A DNA stretch of 64,000 nt. Source: Leptodactylus fallax. Lineage: Eukaryota; Chordata; Amphibia; Anura; Leptodactylidae. The stretch covers positions 4,137,001 to 4,201,000 of the forward strand of contig CAMRHE010000167.1 in NCBI GenBank assembly GCA_947044405.1. The letters are read 5' to 3'. Shown here one piece after another: positions 45,002 to 57,752 of this stretch. The translations under genes were made by a program, and so were the position numbers. Within the stretch, counting starts at the first letter, position 1. Each line of letters starts with the position of its first letter. The notes beneath the pieces are model-generated. The model was not told the DNA's origin and searched no databases. It was given only the letters and a program-made list of their open reading frames with translations.

Positions 45002-46442
45002 GTTCGATATTTTTTCTCAAAGTAACTGTTACAAAAAAAATTAAGAATCAGATAAAATGAGGCAATATTAATGTGAATCAACTAATGCCATCTATAGAAG
45101 AAGACGATAGAAAGAAATCTGTGGGAATGGAGAGGTTAAATGAGATGTATATTTCTTGTGGGTAGCAGGTATGTCCTCACACCTTTGTTATTTTAAAGAT
45201 TAAGTGGGTTGAGCCGAAACCATTTTTGTGAAACTAACAAAATAAGCTCTATCTTTATGGTTTGAGGTTTGCATTACATCAGCTATATGTTAGAGTCTAA
45301 AGGACAATGTTGTTAATTTGTCAAGGTGACAAAAGTACAGCAAATGTTTAAAGTCTGTGTTACAAGGCCTTATATATTTACCACCTTTTAAACATGGTGT
45401 ATCTAAATAAAAATGCTATCTGTTTACTGTCTATCTATTGGTCTATCTGGAGCTGAGTTGTACTACCAGGCTCAGCTGTGTCTAGATAAACATCTGGTTT
45501 GTTCTACAAATCTTAAAGTGAGTCTGTCACCAGAACACAGCATATTAACTTAGATCCGCAGATAGATAGGTTAGGGTCACCTGAATCAAATGGTGTGCAT
45601 CCACTGTCCATAAGAACGTCTCAGACAATCCCCAGGTTAGATCATCAGCATTGACATCAGAAAGGCAGTGACGTTGGCACTGTACCATCATCATCCATTT
45701 AATGGGACATACTACTGGTATGGGCCTTTAGTTTTCCAGGGTGCTGCTGTCAAAGCGATCTAGGACCTGTTGATCTTGATGCTTAATTTATAGGGCTGTC
45801 ATTACCTAATGACATCAACACCCACCACACTCCCACCTCTGATATCATTAACTGTACTTTCACCACATGTCCTGGACTTTTAAAAGGAAGTATCAAACTT
45901 TGTCACTGTCCTTTATGTGGTCAAAAGCCTATTATGTCAAACCGACTATGACATCATTACATGCAGAGATACGCTAAAGCAGATTCACCAGCTCATGCAC
46001 CTGACATCTTCAGTTTTGACATCCATAAGGCAGTGAGATCACCCTTATGATCTTACATTTCCTGCATCATTACCTGCTATGAAGCCTTAAAGTGGATGTG
46101 TCACATGCAACCACAACTCCTTGGTGCAACTGACACGGCTGGTAACTTCAAGTATCAGCACTTAATTTATAAGGCCAGCACATCTGAAGATGTCATTATC
46201 TGCCACCTTCTCACCTCTGACATCATCTCTTGTGATTACCACTTGGTTTAGGATCTTAAAGAAGATGCATCAGGACATGTCTCTGACAGAGCTTATTTAA
46301 TCTTTACCACCATTCACATCACATGCACTGATGCCCCACATAGAACCCCCCAACCTAAACATCATAACTCAAAAAAGCATCATCAGCTGTGGTGTTGGAA
46401 TAAGGCGTCAGCACTTAGAGCCTTAAAGGTGATGTCTCATAT
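45002..46442. repeat. Degenerate dispersed repeat rich in gacatca / tgatgtc
   Basis: From about 45520 onward short blocks such as tgacatcat, attacctgc, ccttaaagtgga and tgtgatgtcac recur at irregular spacing, as if from an old tandem array. The pattern continues on the far side of the hAT element, to about 47840. A MITE-like tip, taaagtgagtctgtcaccag, occurs at 45514. The first 500 bases hold nothing I recognise. Confidence 0.5.
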
Positions 46443-46450
46443 CTCCACAC

Positions 46451-47560
46451 CAGTGGTGTAACAATCGTGGTCGAAAGGGGTGCGACCACGACCGGGCCTA
46501 GAGGGGTACGGGGCTGGAAATGGCCCAGGGCCCCGAACCACCATGATAGTGGTCGGGGAAAGCCTTGTTCCCCGACCGCTATACATATAGCTGACAGCCA
46601 AGGGGAGGTGTATAAAAATTAAAAAATACTCACCTGTTCTGGGCTGAACATCTACTCCGGGGCTATTCCTGCTGATAACTGAGGTCACGCTATCGGTCAC
46701 ATGGGGCGCTCCGGCGTCTCATGTGAGCGTGAGACCTCAGTCGCCAGATAGAAGAGGATGCCGCAGGTAGTAGGACAGAGCGAGGAAGCTCTGGAGAGGT
46801 GAGGTGAGTATAAATGTTTGTTATTTTTAACCACTTCTCCTGGGCCTCTACTTATTATACTCTGGTGGCCACTGTGAGCATATAATACTGTGTGGGGGCC
46901 ACTGTGAGAATATAATACTGTGTGGGGGCCACTGTGAGAATATAATACTGTGTGGGGCCACTGTGAGCATATAATACTGTGTGGGGGCTACTGTGCAGCA
47001 CGTAATACTGTGTTGGGGCCACTGTGAGCATAAAATACTGTATGGGGGCCACTGCATAGCATGTAACACTGTGTGGGAGCCACTGCGGACCACGTAATAC
47101 TGTGTGGGGGCCACTGCAGAGTACATAACACTGTGTGGGGGCCACTGCGGAGCACGTAACACTATGTGGGGGCCACTGCGGAGCACGTAACACTGTGTGG
47201 GGGCCACTGTGGAGCACGTAACACTGTGTGGGGGCCACTGCGGAGCACGTAATACTGTGTGGGGGCCACTGCAGAGCACGTAATACTGTGTGGGGGCCAC
47301 TGCGGAGCACGTAATAATGTGTGGGGGCCACTGTGGAGCACGTAATAATATCCCAGTATTGTTTACATGGCGGGCACTGCTCACTCACCGTATTCTTGAT
47401 AACTGCAGTTGTGGGTACTAAAGCTGTATCTCTTTCAAGAATCTGAGATATCGCTGCAGCACCCATAACCGTCACTATTAAGAATTCACTCTAGGGAGGG
47501 GGTAGGGGGCCCTGGACAAAAGTTTGCACCGGGGCCCACAAGACTTTGGTCACGCCACTG
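46451..47560. mobile_element. Non-autonomous hAT-type element, 1110 bp
   Basis: Left tip cagtggtgtaac and right tip gtcacgccactg are inverted. CTCCACAC flanks both sides exactly (46443-46450 and 47561-47568), an 8-bp hAT duplication. The interior carries tactcacctgttctggg, the sequence ctcctgggcctctacttatt and a long 31-bp array. No transposase is present. Confidence 0.92.
46860..47345. repeat. 31-bp tandem array in hAT element
   Basis: About 15 units with gagcacgtaacactgtgt followed by gggggccactgcg. Since three units make 93 bases, the reverse strand stays open for long stretches and gives repetitive proteins of about 200 residues that are not genes. Confidence 0.93.
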
Positions 47561-48007
47561 CTCCACACATCACCCTGCTCTAGTGCACCTTTAGTCTGTC
47601 TGATGTTTCATCTTTAAGGCTCGTATTTTTTGTGATATTACTGCCTACCATTACCCACGTATGACATCTTCACCTGTGACATTACCAACCTCTTTTCAGT
47701 TTTAAAGTGAACAATTCAGCCAATGTCACTGATATTTACTTTGATAACATCACCACCCCTGTGATGTCACCTTCCGCTGTGATGTCACAATCCTTATGGC
47801 ATGATCAAATATACTAGTGCCTTATAGGGGATATCACACTGAATTAGATATTGAGAGAGTACAGAGTTTTTGCTTAGTTACACTGTGGTTTTCACAGCGG
47901 TTGTCGCTGACCACATGAACAAGTGGATTCCCAGTGATCACAGATCTTTGGCAGTCATTCAGAAGAAAGATTGTCCACTACCACCCATTTAAATCTTTGT
48001 CTACCTA

Positions 48008-49636
48008 CAGTCAATGAAAAAGTTTGGGCACCCCTATTAATCTTAATCATTTTTAGTTCTAAATATTTGGGTGTTTGCAACAGCCATTTCAATTTGATAT
48101 ATCTAATAACTGATGGACACAGTAATATTTCAGGATTGAAATGAGGTTTATTGTACTAACAGAAAATGTGCAAATGCATTAAACCAAAATTTGACCGGTG
48201 CAAAAGTTTGGGTACCCTTATCATTTTATTGATTTGAATACTCCTAACTACTTTTTACTGACTTATTGAAGCACAAAATTGGTTTTGTAACCCACTGAGC
48301 TTGAACCAAGCCAGGTGTATCCAATCATGAGAAAAGGTATTTAAGGTGGCCAATTGCAAGTTGTTCTCCTATTTGAATCTCCTCTGAAGAGTGGCATCAT
48401 GGGCTCCTCAAAACAACCTCAAATAATCTGAAAACAAAGATTGTTCAACATAGTTGTTCAGGGGAAGGATACAAAAAGTTGTCTCAGAGATTTAACCTGT
48501 CAGTTTCCACTGTGAGGAACATAGTAAGGAAATGGAAGACCACAGGGACAGTTCTTGTTAAGCCCAGAAGTGGCAGGCCAAGAAAAATATCAGAAAGGCA
48601 GAGAAGAAGAATGGTGAGAACAGTCAAGGACAATCCACAGACCACCCCAAAGAGCTGCAGCATCATCTTGCTGCAGATGGTGTCACTGTGCATCGGTCAA
48701 CAATACAGCACACTTGCACAAGGAGAAGCTGTATGGGAGAGTGATGCGAAAGAAGCCGATTCTGAAAGCACGCCACAAACAGAGTCGCCTGAGGTATGCA
48801 AAAGCACATTTGGACAAGCCAGCTTCATTTTGGAAGAAGGTCCTGTGGACTGATGAAACAAAGATTGAGTTGTTTGGTCATACAAAAAGGCGTTATGCAT
48901 GGCGTCAAAAAAACACAGCATTCCAAGAAAAACACTTGCTACCCACTGTAAAATTTGGTGGAGGTTCCATCATGCTTTGGGGCTGTGTGGCCAATGCCGG
49001 CACCTGGAATCTTGTTAAAGTTGAGGGTCGCATGGATTCAACTCAGTATCAGCAGATTCTTGAGAATAATGTACAAGAATCAGTGACGAATTTGAAGTTA
49101 CGCCGGGGATGAATATTTCAGCAAGACAATGATCCAAAACACAGCTCCAAATCTACCAGGCATTCATGCAGAGGAACAATTACAATGTTCTGGAATGGCC
49201 ATCCCAGTCCCCAGACCTGAATATCATTGAACATCTGTGGGATAATTTGAAGCGGGCTGTCCATGCCGGCGACCATCAAACTTAACTGAACTGGAATTGT
49301 TTTGTAAAGAGGAATGGTCAAAAATACCCATCCAGGATCCAGGAACTGATTAAAAGCTACAGGAAGCGACAGAGGCTGTTATTTTGCAAAAGGAGGATCT
49401 ACTAAATATTAATGTCACTTTTCTGTTGAGGTGCCCATACTTTGCATCGGTCAAATTTTGGTTTAATGCATATTGCACATTTTCTGTTAGTACAATAAAC
49501 CTCATTTCAATCCTGAAATATTACTGTGTCCATCAGTTATTAGTATATCAAATTGAAATGGCTGTTGCAAACACCCAAATATTTAGAACTAAAAATGATT
49601 AAGATTAATAGGGGTGCCCAAACTTTTTTATGACTG
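48008..49636 (+). mobile_element. Tc1-like transposon, CAGTCAATGAAAAAG family
   Basis: Left tip CAGTCAATGAAAAAGTTTGG and right tip CCAAACTTTTTTATGACTG are inverted and flanked by TA (48006-48007 and 49637-49638). The inverted region extends inward for well over 100 bases (ttaatcatttttagttctaa against its complement). Confidence 0.93.
48399..49390 (+). pseudogene. Tc1-like transposase, frameshifted
   Basis: DDE transposase of this Tc1 copy. A probable start at 48399 is followed by an in-frame stop within a dozen codons. The helix-turn-helix region (FNLSVSTVRNIVRKWK) and GRPRK linker lie in the frame at 48479-48640. A frameshift near 48700 leads into the frame at 48714-49112, which has KVLWTDETKIELFG and the block FGGGSIMLWG. 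A stop at 49110-49112 interrupts the second catalytic block, after which [21 protein letters not shown] and C-terminal residues are spread over different frames. Several independent lesions show an older copy than the element at 13239. Confidence 0.85.
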
Positions 49637-49638
49637 TA

Positions 49639-52104
49639 TTATGTATGAGACAAACCACAGAAGAAGGGTCTATATCTATAATACAATACATGTCTAAGTC
49701 AAAGGATGATTAAATAAGGAAGTGTCCTTGACCGTTTTTGTTCTGTATCATACACAATGATAAAATAAGGCTCATTTTATTCTGGTCTTTCAGAACAGGG
49801 CATGAATCAGTTCCTGCACTGTCACATGGGTGTGAAGAGAGATAAACTGAAGATAGATAAGGTAGAATTTCAAAATAATAGGCAAGTTGATACTAATACT
49901 GTGCAAGGCAAGCAAATTGTTTCATATCAACGGGCCAGTGCTTATCAGAAAACATGGCAAGCGTTCATATGTACTTTAAAGGTGCAGTTCCATTCCTTAG
50001 ACTGAGGGCTGCTACATGTGACCTGAGCACACAAACATTATCAGACGTCTATAAAAAAAAGTCACCGGAAGTGCACTCACATATACAAGTAAATTGCTAT
50101 ACTGATAGAAGAATTTCCTAAACTGAGATTATTTGTCAAGGCTTCGCCATTGCTAAACTGGTGTAATCCTGATGGCCTTACACATTAGATGAATGACAGA
50201 CATACCTGCAGATTTAATAAGGACCAGCTGACCATCTTATGTCTATGGTGGTGTCCTCCCTCTATTGATGGTAGATGGTGGGAAGAAAGGATCGGGTATG
50301 TTGGATTTCAACATGTATGATCTTTTGTTATTAAGGGAAACAAGTTGCCAGCAGAGGTGCCTGGGAGCAACATAGTAGCCTCTCCATATTGAGAAGATAT
50401 GCATGCTTGGCCTAGCCACTCATGCAAGTACATGGAGAAGTCAGGAGTAATAGCTTTTAACTGAACAAGCATTCAGCCAATAATTATCTAAAAAAAGTGA
50501 TCACCCTTATTTTGTCACCTAATTTTATCAACAGTTGTTAAAACTATGTCCTTTACGTGAGATATATATGCACTAGGCCAATGCAAACACAATTGTTAAG
50601 TCTGTTTCTGAGGATTCTAATACTGAAATTATGTTATTACTAAATCCCATCCAATTTTGTATCACAAAGGAATTTCAAACAATTAAAAATTGGCATTTAT
50701 AAGTGTTTTTCCACAAGGGAAATTTATGGCATATCCAAAAGATTAGTCTATGCGGGTTACATAAACAGTCAAGAACATTTTTGTTTGTAATCTCTGAAAG
50801 GCAGGTACTGCTGGCCCCCTTAGTTTACCAAATTGGATTCAGCGGTGGGAGTGGATTAAGACTACCATTGGCACTGGGCTGTATGAAGATTGTGGGGCCT
50901 CCACCAGGCTAAAGTTTTTAGGGCCCAGTAATTGGGCTTATTGGTGAGGTAGTAAATTGTGACTATTTATAACTATTAGAGGGTAGTGTATCAAGATCTC
51001 TTCTCTCTTCTTACCAGGCTACAATTCTGGCAGCTTCCAATGGATTACGGGACAAGGCATCGTGATTGGCTTTATCACAGCCCATCTGGTACTGAAGCTA
51101 AAATAAGAACTTACTCAGGTGGGCCATCCACTTCTGCTCAAGGGTCTACAATTTGGCCCTATCCAAGTACACCAGTGAATTATTATCGGTTAGCAGGATG
51201 AACAGCTTGAACGGACTTTAATTTTCCAGATTATAGCACAAAGGGTTTGAGGAATGCTGCATAGGCAAGAATGGGTGCACTGTTTAACAGTTGATTTTGT
51301 TCAACAGAAGTCTGGGGCACCAGACAATCAGTCTCTTCCTAACTTCCCCTTGGCATATTCCAGTCAAGGATGCATACAAGGGAGCTGCCACTTTTCCAAA
51401 ATCCTTAATGAATTAATGATAATAATTTACTAACTCCAAAAAGGAGAAGGACCAAAGCTCACTGCTGTTCTTGAGCACTGGCTATCTTTTCACTGATTGC
51501 ACTTCTGTGGGCTGGACCTCTTGTGACACCATATGACTGTGATATATCAGGCTTTCTTGAAAGAGATTATATTTCTTGGGATTCCCCTAATAAGGCTCAT
51601 TAGTGACTACTACCTCTGCACCCCCTATAGCCACACCCCTGCATCTTGCCAATGAATTGACAAAATGGGAATAATCCTTTGAGACTCATTCCCCTCAGTA
51701 TATGTGTGGCAGTTATCTAATGTTCATCTTTTTCTCACTGCTGGTTTATTAAATCATCAATCCCTGTTCTTACTTACTGGAAAGCTGGTGGTAAACTTGT
51801 GTTATACATAGAATCCAATCAGATGAGGCAGAAATGCTTTAGGGAGGGAAGGACAGCATCCTGACCTAATGATGAGAGAGGAGGCGTGTCTCAGACTATC
51901 ATAGATTCCCTGTAGACAAAGGTCACAGTTCTGCCCTAATGAAGATGAACTGAAAAGCAGCCAAAAAGAAAAATGTGAAGAAAATAAATAGCAGGTACCT
52001 GTGAGCTGTAGGCTTTGACTTACATATAATTATTAAGCTCATGATGGGATAGTCATGTTAAATTTAAAAAAATACACCCAATTAAATGGATTTTCTGCCC
52101 CAGG
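49639..52104. other. Intergenic, nothing recognised
   Basis: No gene, RNA gene or transposon ends that I can support. Short open frames lack conserved motifs. Confidence 0.4.
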
Positions 52105-53236
52105 GTGGTTTTTTTTTAATACTGATGACCTATCCACATGGTAGGCCATCATTATATTGTGGGGGTCTGGCATGAAGACCCCACACTCATCAGTTGGCCC
52201 AGCTCAGGGCCAGAAGCAGCTCTGCTACTATTTACGTAGTAGATAGTATACTGTAGAGCGGTGGCACTGGGGTACTACAGCTCTACACCTATTAATTGAA
52301 TAGGAGTTGAGGTGCTTCCAACCCTGTCCACAGCATGTAGTGTCCTGCACTATGAGTGTGATCAATGTGGGTCTGAGTGTCAGATCTCTATTGATCATAT
52401 ATTGATAGGCTTATCCTGTGGATAAGTCATTAGTGTACAAAATTCTGTTTGGGCCAGAAAACCCCTTTAAGCCAACTAAATCAGGATCCACATTTCTTTG
52501 AACATTTTCTTAAATGTGGCCCCAACAGTGTTTGTTTACTGGTGACTAATTCACAGGATTGGCCATCTTATAGGCAATGTTGTGGATGGAGCCAGAAACA
52601 GCTCTGATTCTAGTCAATTAATAGGCGCAGAGCTACAGTATCCCAGCGACACTGCTATAGAATAGGAATGGGTGAAGTGGAGGCCCAGAGGAGATGAGTA
52701 AAAATAACAATCAGTTATACTCACCTTGCCTCAGCTCTCCTGGGCATCCCCACAGCATCCGACAGTCACCCAGCATCCTCTTTTGGCTTATTCCGGCTTT
52801 TTTTTGACGTCACGCGCTCAGGTGTCATCATTGCTGCCTGTGATTTGGCCTCAACAGGGAGTGCTGATGTCATGGAGCTGGTTCAAAGAGTATAATAATG
52901 GCATTTTTGGTTCATGCCTAACAAGTTCGGTCCAAAATTAAACGGAGGGCCGAACCTCACAAATATTCATCGAAAAAAATCTTGTGAGGTTCACCAATCT
53001 ATACTTTTCAGTGGATGGAACTGCAGCTCTGCACCAATTATTTGAATATTTGTAGAGCTGCTTCTGGCCCTATCTACAACATGTAGTTTCTGATGTCCAG
53101 ACGCAGCAGGATCAGCTGATGAATGCATCATATAGTGATGATCTATCCTGTGGATGGGTCATCAAAATTAAAACACTGTTGGGGTTGTAAAACCACTTTA
53201 AGCCAACAATTCTTTTTTTCAGAATGTCTATAGACC
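52105..53236. other. Overlapping MITE remnants
   Basis: Two decayed foldback-like blocks: 52105-52475 ends in ccagaaaacccctttaa, and about 52490-53210 ends in ttgtaaaaccactttaa. Both have paired internal motifs such as gatgacctatccacat. The second is interrupted by sequence (about 52690-53000) with tcctgggcatcc, agtataataat and aacaagttcgg, related to the hAT-core and GTGTTGAGCGAAC families. Confidence 0.5.
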
Positions 53237-53240
53237 TTAA

Positions 53241-53821
53241 AGAGGACCTTTCAGGTCCTCATGTATATGTGGTTTTACATACCGCTAGAAAGCTGACAGC
53301 GCACTGAATTCAGCGCACTGCCGGCTTTCCCGTTATATGCCCTGGGGCTGGAGATATAGGGGGTCTAAATTTCACCGTTCACTGTCAGAAGGGCATTCCT
53401 GACAGGCTAGCTGCGCTGTGAGGAACGCCCTCCATGACAGTACTAGTCCATAGATTTGTACGGGGGGGGGGGCGTTCCTTACAGCTCAGCGTCATCACTG
53501 GGCTGTAAGGAATGCCCCCTCTGACAGTACTTGGCTATGGATGAGGACAGAGAGAGGGGGACTTCCTTACCGCCCAGTGATGACGCTGAGCTGTGAGGAA
53601 CGCCCCCCCAGTACAGGGATATGGAGGAATACTGTCAGGGAGGGCGTTCCTCACAGCGCAGCTAGACTGTCAGGAACGCCCTTCTGACAGTAAACGGTGA
53701 AATTTAGACCCCCAATATCTCCAGCCCCGGGACACATAACGGGAAAGCCTGAATTCAGCGCACTGTCAGCTTTCTAGCAGTATGTAAAACCGCATATACA
53801 TGAGGACGTGAAAGGTCCTCT
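53241..53821. mobile_element. TTAA-flanked foldback MITE, 581 bp
   Basis: Ends AGAGGACCTTTCA and TGAAAGGTCCTCT are inverted, with TTAA on both sides (53237-53240 and 53822-53825). Long arms pair almost throughout, including gctgacagcgcactgaattc against its complement. The middle repeats the motif gaggaacgccc several times. Non-autonomous. Confidence 0.85.
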
Positions 53822-53825
53822 TTAA

Positions 53826-54839
53826 CACACTTAGTGTCAAGAGGCTACAGAAGCTACAACCAGAACTTGCCTGTACATGTTTGTTCCAATGTCTATATCC
53901 ATTGTTACATTGAATAGCAGGTGAGACCAATAAACAAGTAATAAATCAGTGCCACATTCGATACACAATTGTGCACATGTCCTGATATCGTACATATGCG
54001 CTATGTAAATGAGGACCAATTTTATGATCTTGCATTGCACATTTTTGATGCAGCTGTCACATGTGCCTACCACCAAGGTGAGACAGCTGGTTTACAAATG
54101 ATAGAGGATAATCTAAGGCTTGCGCAGCAGCACGGCAGGTTACTATCTTTACTGGCGGCTGTCAAATCTGAACCTCCATAAAGCCATAAAACAATTTGAA
54201 GGCTGAAGTACGTGGGAACATAGGAGATAGCAAGATCCCAGTGCAATCTAGGAGCGAAGTATCTACACAGAGTTAATAAGTCAAAGGCTGTACTAATTTT
54301 ATGATAAGGCAACACAACTGCAATCTATACATAGAACGTTATAGGGATTGGCTGCTATGATGCAAACACATGTGATATTTTATAAATCTACTTATATTAT
54401 TTTATGGCACACTGAGCAGAATTTACTATTCTACACCAGAAAACTGGCATAGTTATGGCGCATCTTTGGCACATGACCCATATTTGTACCAAAGATTCAG
54501 CACTATGATGGTTTTTCACCCTGCTCACCATTTTGTAAGCCTGTGGGCAGATGAGAATGGGAATTGAGGCAGACTGCGGCTGTAACTCCTCAGCCTTTCA
54601 CTTGCAAGAAGGGCCCTGAGTCTCATTGTGTGAATTGACTTACTATTCTGTAATGCCTCATTTTGTCTGTACTTGATCCCTACAAACCCTACAAAGAACC
54701 CTAGAAAGTGCTGCGGAATATGTTGGCATCATATAAATAAAATATATTATTATTATTCTTTACTATAACTGACAGCAACAAACTGAAATCTATACCAGCC
54801 GCAGGTGCAAGAAACCTCCAATGATGCACCAGAGCCATT
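53826..54839. other. Intergenic, nothing recognised
   Basis: No gene supported. The motif acaccagaaaactggcatag near 54435 resembles one near 36088, suggesting an old dispersed repeat. Confidence 0.4.
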
Positions 54840-55021
54840 AAAGGGGTTCTGCCTCAAAAAGTATTTTGTATTTTTGCATTTTCTTCAGAGGAGAGGATTA
54901 ATATTAAAGTGGTGAATAGGTCATCAATATCAGAATTGTTGGGGTACAACCCCAGGCACCCTATTGATCAGCTGTCCTCAGTTGCTGGTATCCAGACAAT
55001 GGAGTAGGAAGCAGACAGTGC

Positions 55022-55952
55022 CAGTGGCGTAAATACCGAGGTAGCAGCGATAGCGGCTGCCATAGGGCCTGGGACATTAGGGGGCCCAGCTTTTTTTTTT
55101 TTTTAATAGGCCGTTACCTGCTGCAGTAACACCAGCAGGTAACGGGCCTATTTACTTACTGATCCCCGCTCCTTCTGCAGGAGCGGAGGTAGCTGTGAGC
55201 AGGGATCTGTAAGTGAGGCCACGGGCCTGTGAACCTCACAAACACTGTTATCATTATACTTGTGGGTCTTTTCAGACCCCAGAGTATAATGATCGGAGGC
55301 CCAGGGGAGGTGAGGGAGCATACAAAACAATGTTACTTACCTCCCCTGCGCTCCTGCAGGCTTCGGGCCTGTTTGGTGACGTTCCAGACGTCACGTGGGC
55401 CAGACCAGCTTTATTATGCGTCGGGACGTCAGCCTGGCTCATATGACGTCTAGTTCAACATTGAAGAAGCCCGAAAGTAGAGTGGAGTGCGCCGGAGCCA
55501 GGGAGAGGTAAGTAACATTATTTTTTATGTTTGTATCCTCCTCTGGGTCTCCGATCATTATACTCTGGGGTTTGAAAAGACCCCATTGTATAATAATTGT
55601 TCATGGCTGGTCCACAATGGGGCATAATACTTTATGAAGGGGCCACTATGGGGCATAATAGTGTGTGCAGGGGCCACTATGGGGCATAATACTGTGTGCA
55701 GGGGCCACTATGGGGCATATTACTGTGTGCAGGGGCCACTATGGGACATAATAGTGTGTGCAGGGACCACTATGGGGCATAATAGTGTGTTCAGGGGCCA
55801 CTATGGGGTATAATAGTGTGTGCAGGGGCCACTATGGGGCATAATACTGTGTGCAGGAATGTGGGGAATGCAGTTGGTGTTGGGGGGGGTTGCCACGGTG
55901 GTGCATGTCTAATGTTCGCCTTGGGGTGCAGCCATTCCTAGTTACGCCACTG
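55022..55952. mobile_element. Non-autonomous hAT-type element, 931 bp
   Basis: Tips CAGTGGCGTAA and TTACGCCACTG are inverted. GACAGTGC flanks both sides exactly (55014-55021 and 55953-55960). The interior has the hairpin ggccgttacctgctg / cagcaggtaacgggcc (about 55110-55145), the hairpin gggtcttttcagacccc (about 55264-55280), a GC-rich middle and the 31-bp array. Confidence 0.95.
55600..55855. repeat. 31-bp tandem array in hAT element
   Basis: About eight units with gggcataatactgtgtgca followed by ggggccactatg. Same unit and period as the arrays at 22460 and 46860. Confidence 0.92.
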
Positions 55953-56026
55953 GACAGTGCTGTTATCTTTGTAGTGAATAGGAGCTGATCTGCAGTGACC
56001 TGGTCTGGTTGATTCACAGAGAAAGT

Positions 56027-56394
56027 TTAGGTGCTCAATAAATTAGCATATCTTTGAAACGTTTATTTCAGTAATTAAATTAAAAAAGTGACCTCCTATA
56101 TTTTCTAGATTCTTTACACAGAGTATTCTATTTCAAGTGTTTTATTTCTGTAAATGTTTATTATGGATTACAGGTAATGAAAACCCAAATCTAAGAAAAT
56201 TAGAATATTGTGAAAAAGTTCAGTATTGTAAATTCAGTGTGTCACCTGCCAAGGTTTCCTAAGCCTTTAAATGGTCCCTCAGTCTGGTTCAGTAGGACAC
56301 ACAGTCATGGAAGATGCTGATTATGAATTGAATTACTGAATTACTGAAATGAATGAATGTTTCAAAGATATTCTAATTTATTGAGATTCACCTG
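56027..56394. mobile_element. Internally deleted Tc1/mariner-type MITE
   Basis: Left part ggtgctcaataaattag and right part ctaatttattgagattcacc are inverted tips of a Tc1/mariner family. TA follows the right end (56395-56396); the left TA is decayed. At about 370 bases it has no transposase. Confidence 0.7.
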
Positions 56395-56489
56395 TAGCTG
56401 CCTGCTCCCTACTTCATTCTCTGTATACCAGGTACTGAGAACAACTGATCAATGGGGGTACAGCATGTAATAGGTATTTTAACCCTTTA

Positions 56490-57261
56490 ATACTTTATTG
56501 CATCAAAATTTAGAAGCCGGCGTGGATTTCAGATGTTATTTACATCAGTTTTCTGATTCAAATAATATTAAATTTGTTGCCACTACTCACATGTCTAGCA
56601 GGACTAGTGGGATGCTCCAAATAGTTATGCCACTTGTAACTTTTTAATAGATTTCAAATAATTTGCTGCATCTAAATGTTCACCCTATCGACAAAAAACT
56701 TGCCAGATGTTCTTACATTTTGAAGTTATAAAATATATTTTAATAAAACTGTCTTCCTGAGGTAAGGCCCTAACCAGGGCTTGGTATCTATCCAGTTGTG
56801 TCTGTAAATATTGTCTGGACAGAATGTTCACTCAGACAATAGGATATACGTGAAACAATGGGTTATGAGCTGCACCTGAATCCTGGTGTTGGACACACAA
56901 GCACACCTATAATGATTTACAAGACACATTAGTTCACATGGTTCCTTTTACCTATATTTGCTTGAACTGCAGAATGCTGTGTCAGTCTAGAATTTATGGT
57001 ATACCATTGTTTACTTGTGTAAAAAGGTTTTAAACAAGGATAAACACTTTTTAATGAAATACAATAGAAAGCCAGATTTTCTGTTTTTTCCTAAACTATC
57101 CACAATTCCATTTTTCATGAGTGTGAGAAGTTGCTGTTTCTGTGAAAATAAAAACATACAGAGAAAAAATTATTTTCTACATATAAGTATAGCCATCCCA
57201 GCCACTGCATTATAACAAATATTTTTCATCGCAGAACCCCTTTAAGACAGCACTGAAGATT
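56490..57261. other. Intergenic, nothing recognised
   Basis: AT-rich, no supported gene. A MITE-like tip gcagaacccctttaagaca is at 57233. Confidence 0.4.
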
Positions 57262-57269
57262 GCCTAGGG

Positions 57270-57427
57270 CAGGGATCAGCAACCTTCGGCACTCCAGCTG
57301 CTGTGAAACTACAACTCCCAACATGCTCAATTCACTTCCATGGGAGTTCCAAGAACAGCAGAGCAAGTATGCATGCTGGGAGTTGTAGTCTTACAACAGC
57401 TGGAGTGCCGAAGGTTGCCTACCTCTG
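57270..57427. mobile_element. Foldback hAT-type MITE, 158 bp
   Basis: Arms cagcaaccttcggcactcca and tggagtgccgaaggttgc pair closely, as do actacaactccca and tgggagttgtagt. GCCTAGGG flanks both sides exactly (57262-57269 and 57428-57435), an 8-bp hAT duplication. A family widespread in vertebrates. Confidence 0.9.
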
Positions 57428-57752
57428 GCCTAGGGTGTTTGTTGACTTCCTTCCCAGCAGGCATAAAACCTTCTCAGGATTGGAAGGTGTCTAGGCAGTC
57501 AGACTCCAACTGATCAGCAATTTATCTATTGTTTGTGGCATAACCCCTTTAATGGTAAAGATTAGTGAATAAGTGGTATCTCTAGCAAATTGTCTGTTAT
57601 AGACATATAGTATTGTGAAAAACCTTTAAGTATAAATAGAAACAAATATAAGTGTTAATAGTTTATTTGTGTCAATTAACATAATGAAGCAAATGAATAA
57701 AAGAGAAATCTAAATGAAATCAGTATCTGGTGTGACCACCCTTAGTCTTTAA

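Larger units (their letters stand above)
54840..56489. mobile_element. MITE remnant hosting two insertions
   Basis: Begins ttaaaggggttctgcctc (54839) and ends with ggtattttaacccttt (56489), inverted tips of a common TTAA-type MITE. Inside are the hAT element 55022-55952 and the short Tc1-type element 56027-56394. MITE sequence (for example caactgatcaatgggggtac) resumes after each. Confidence 0.6.

Noticed and set aside
46848..47475. Long repetitive open frames of about 180-206 residues on the minus strand
   Set aside because: They come from the 31-bp array, where three units make a multiple of three bases. No domain, start context or splice sites support a gene.
52105..53000. A complete hAT element at 52690-53000
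   Set aside because: Some core motifs match, but no tips or 8-bp duplication could be found, so it is listed only as a remnant.
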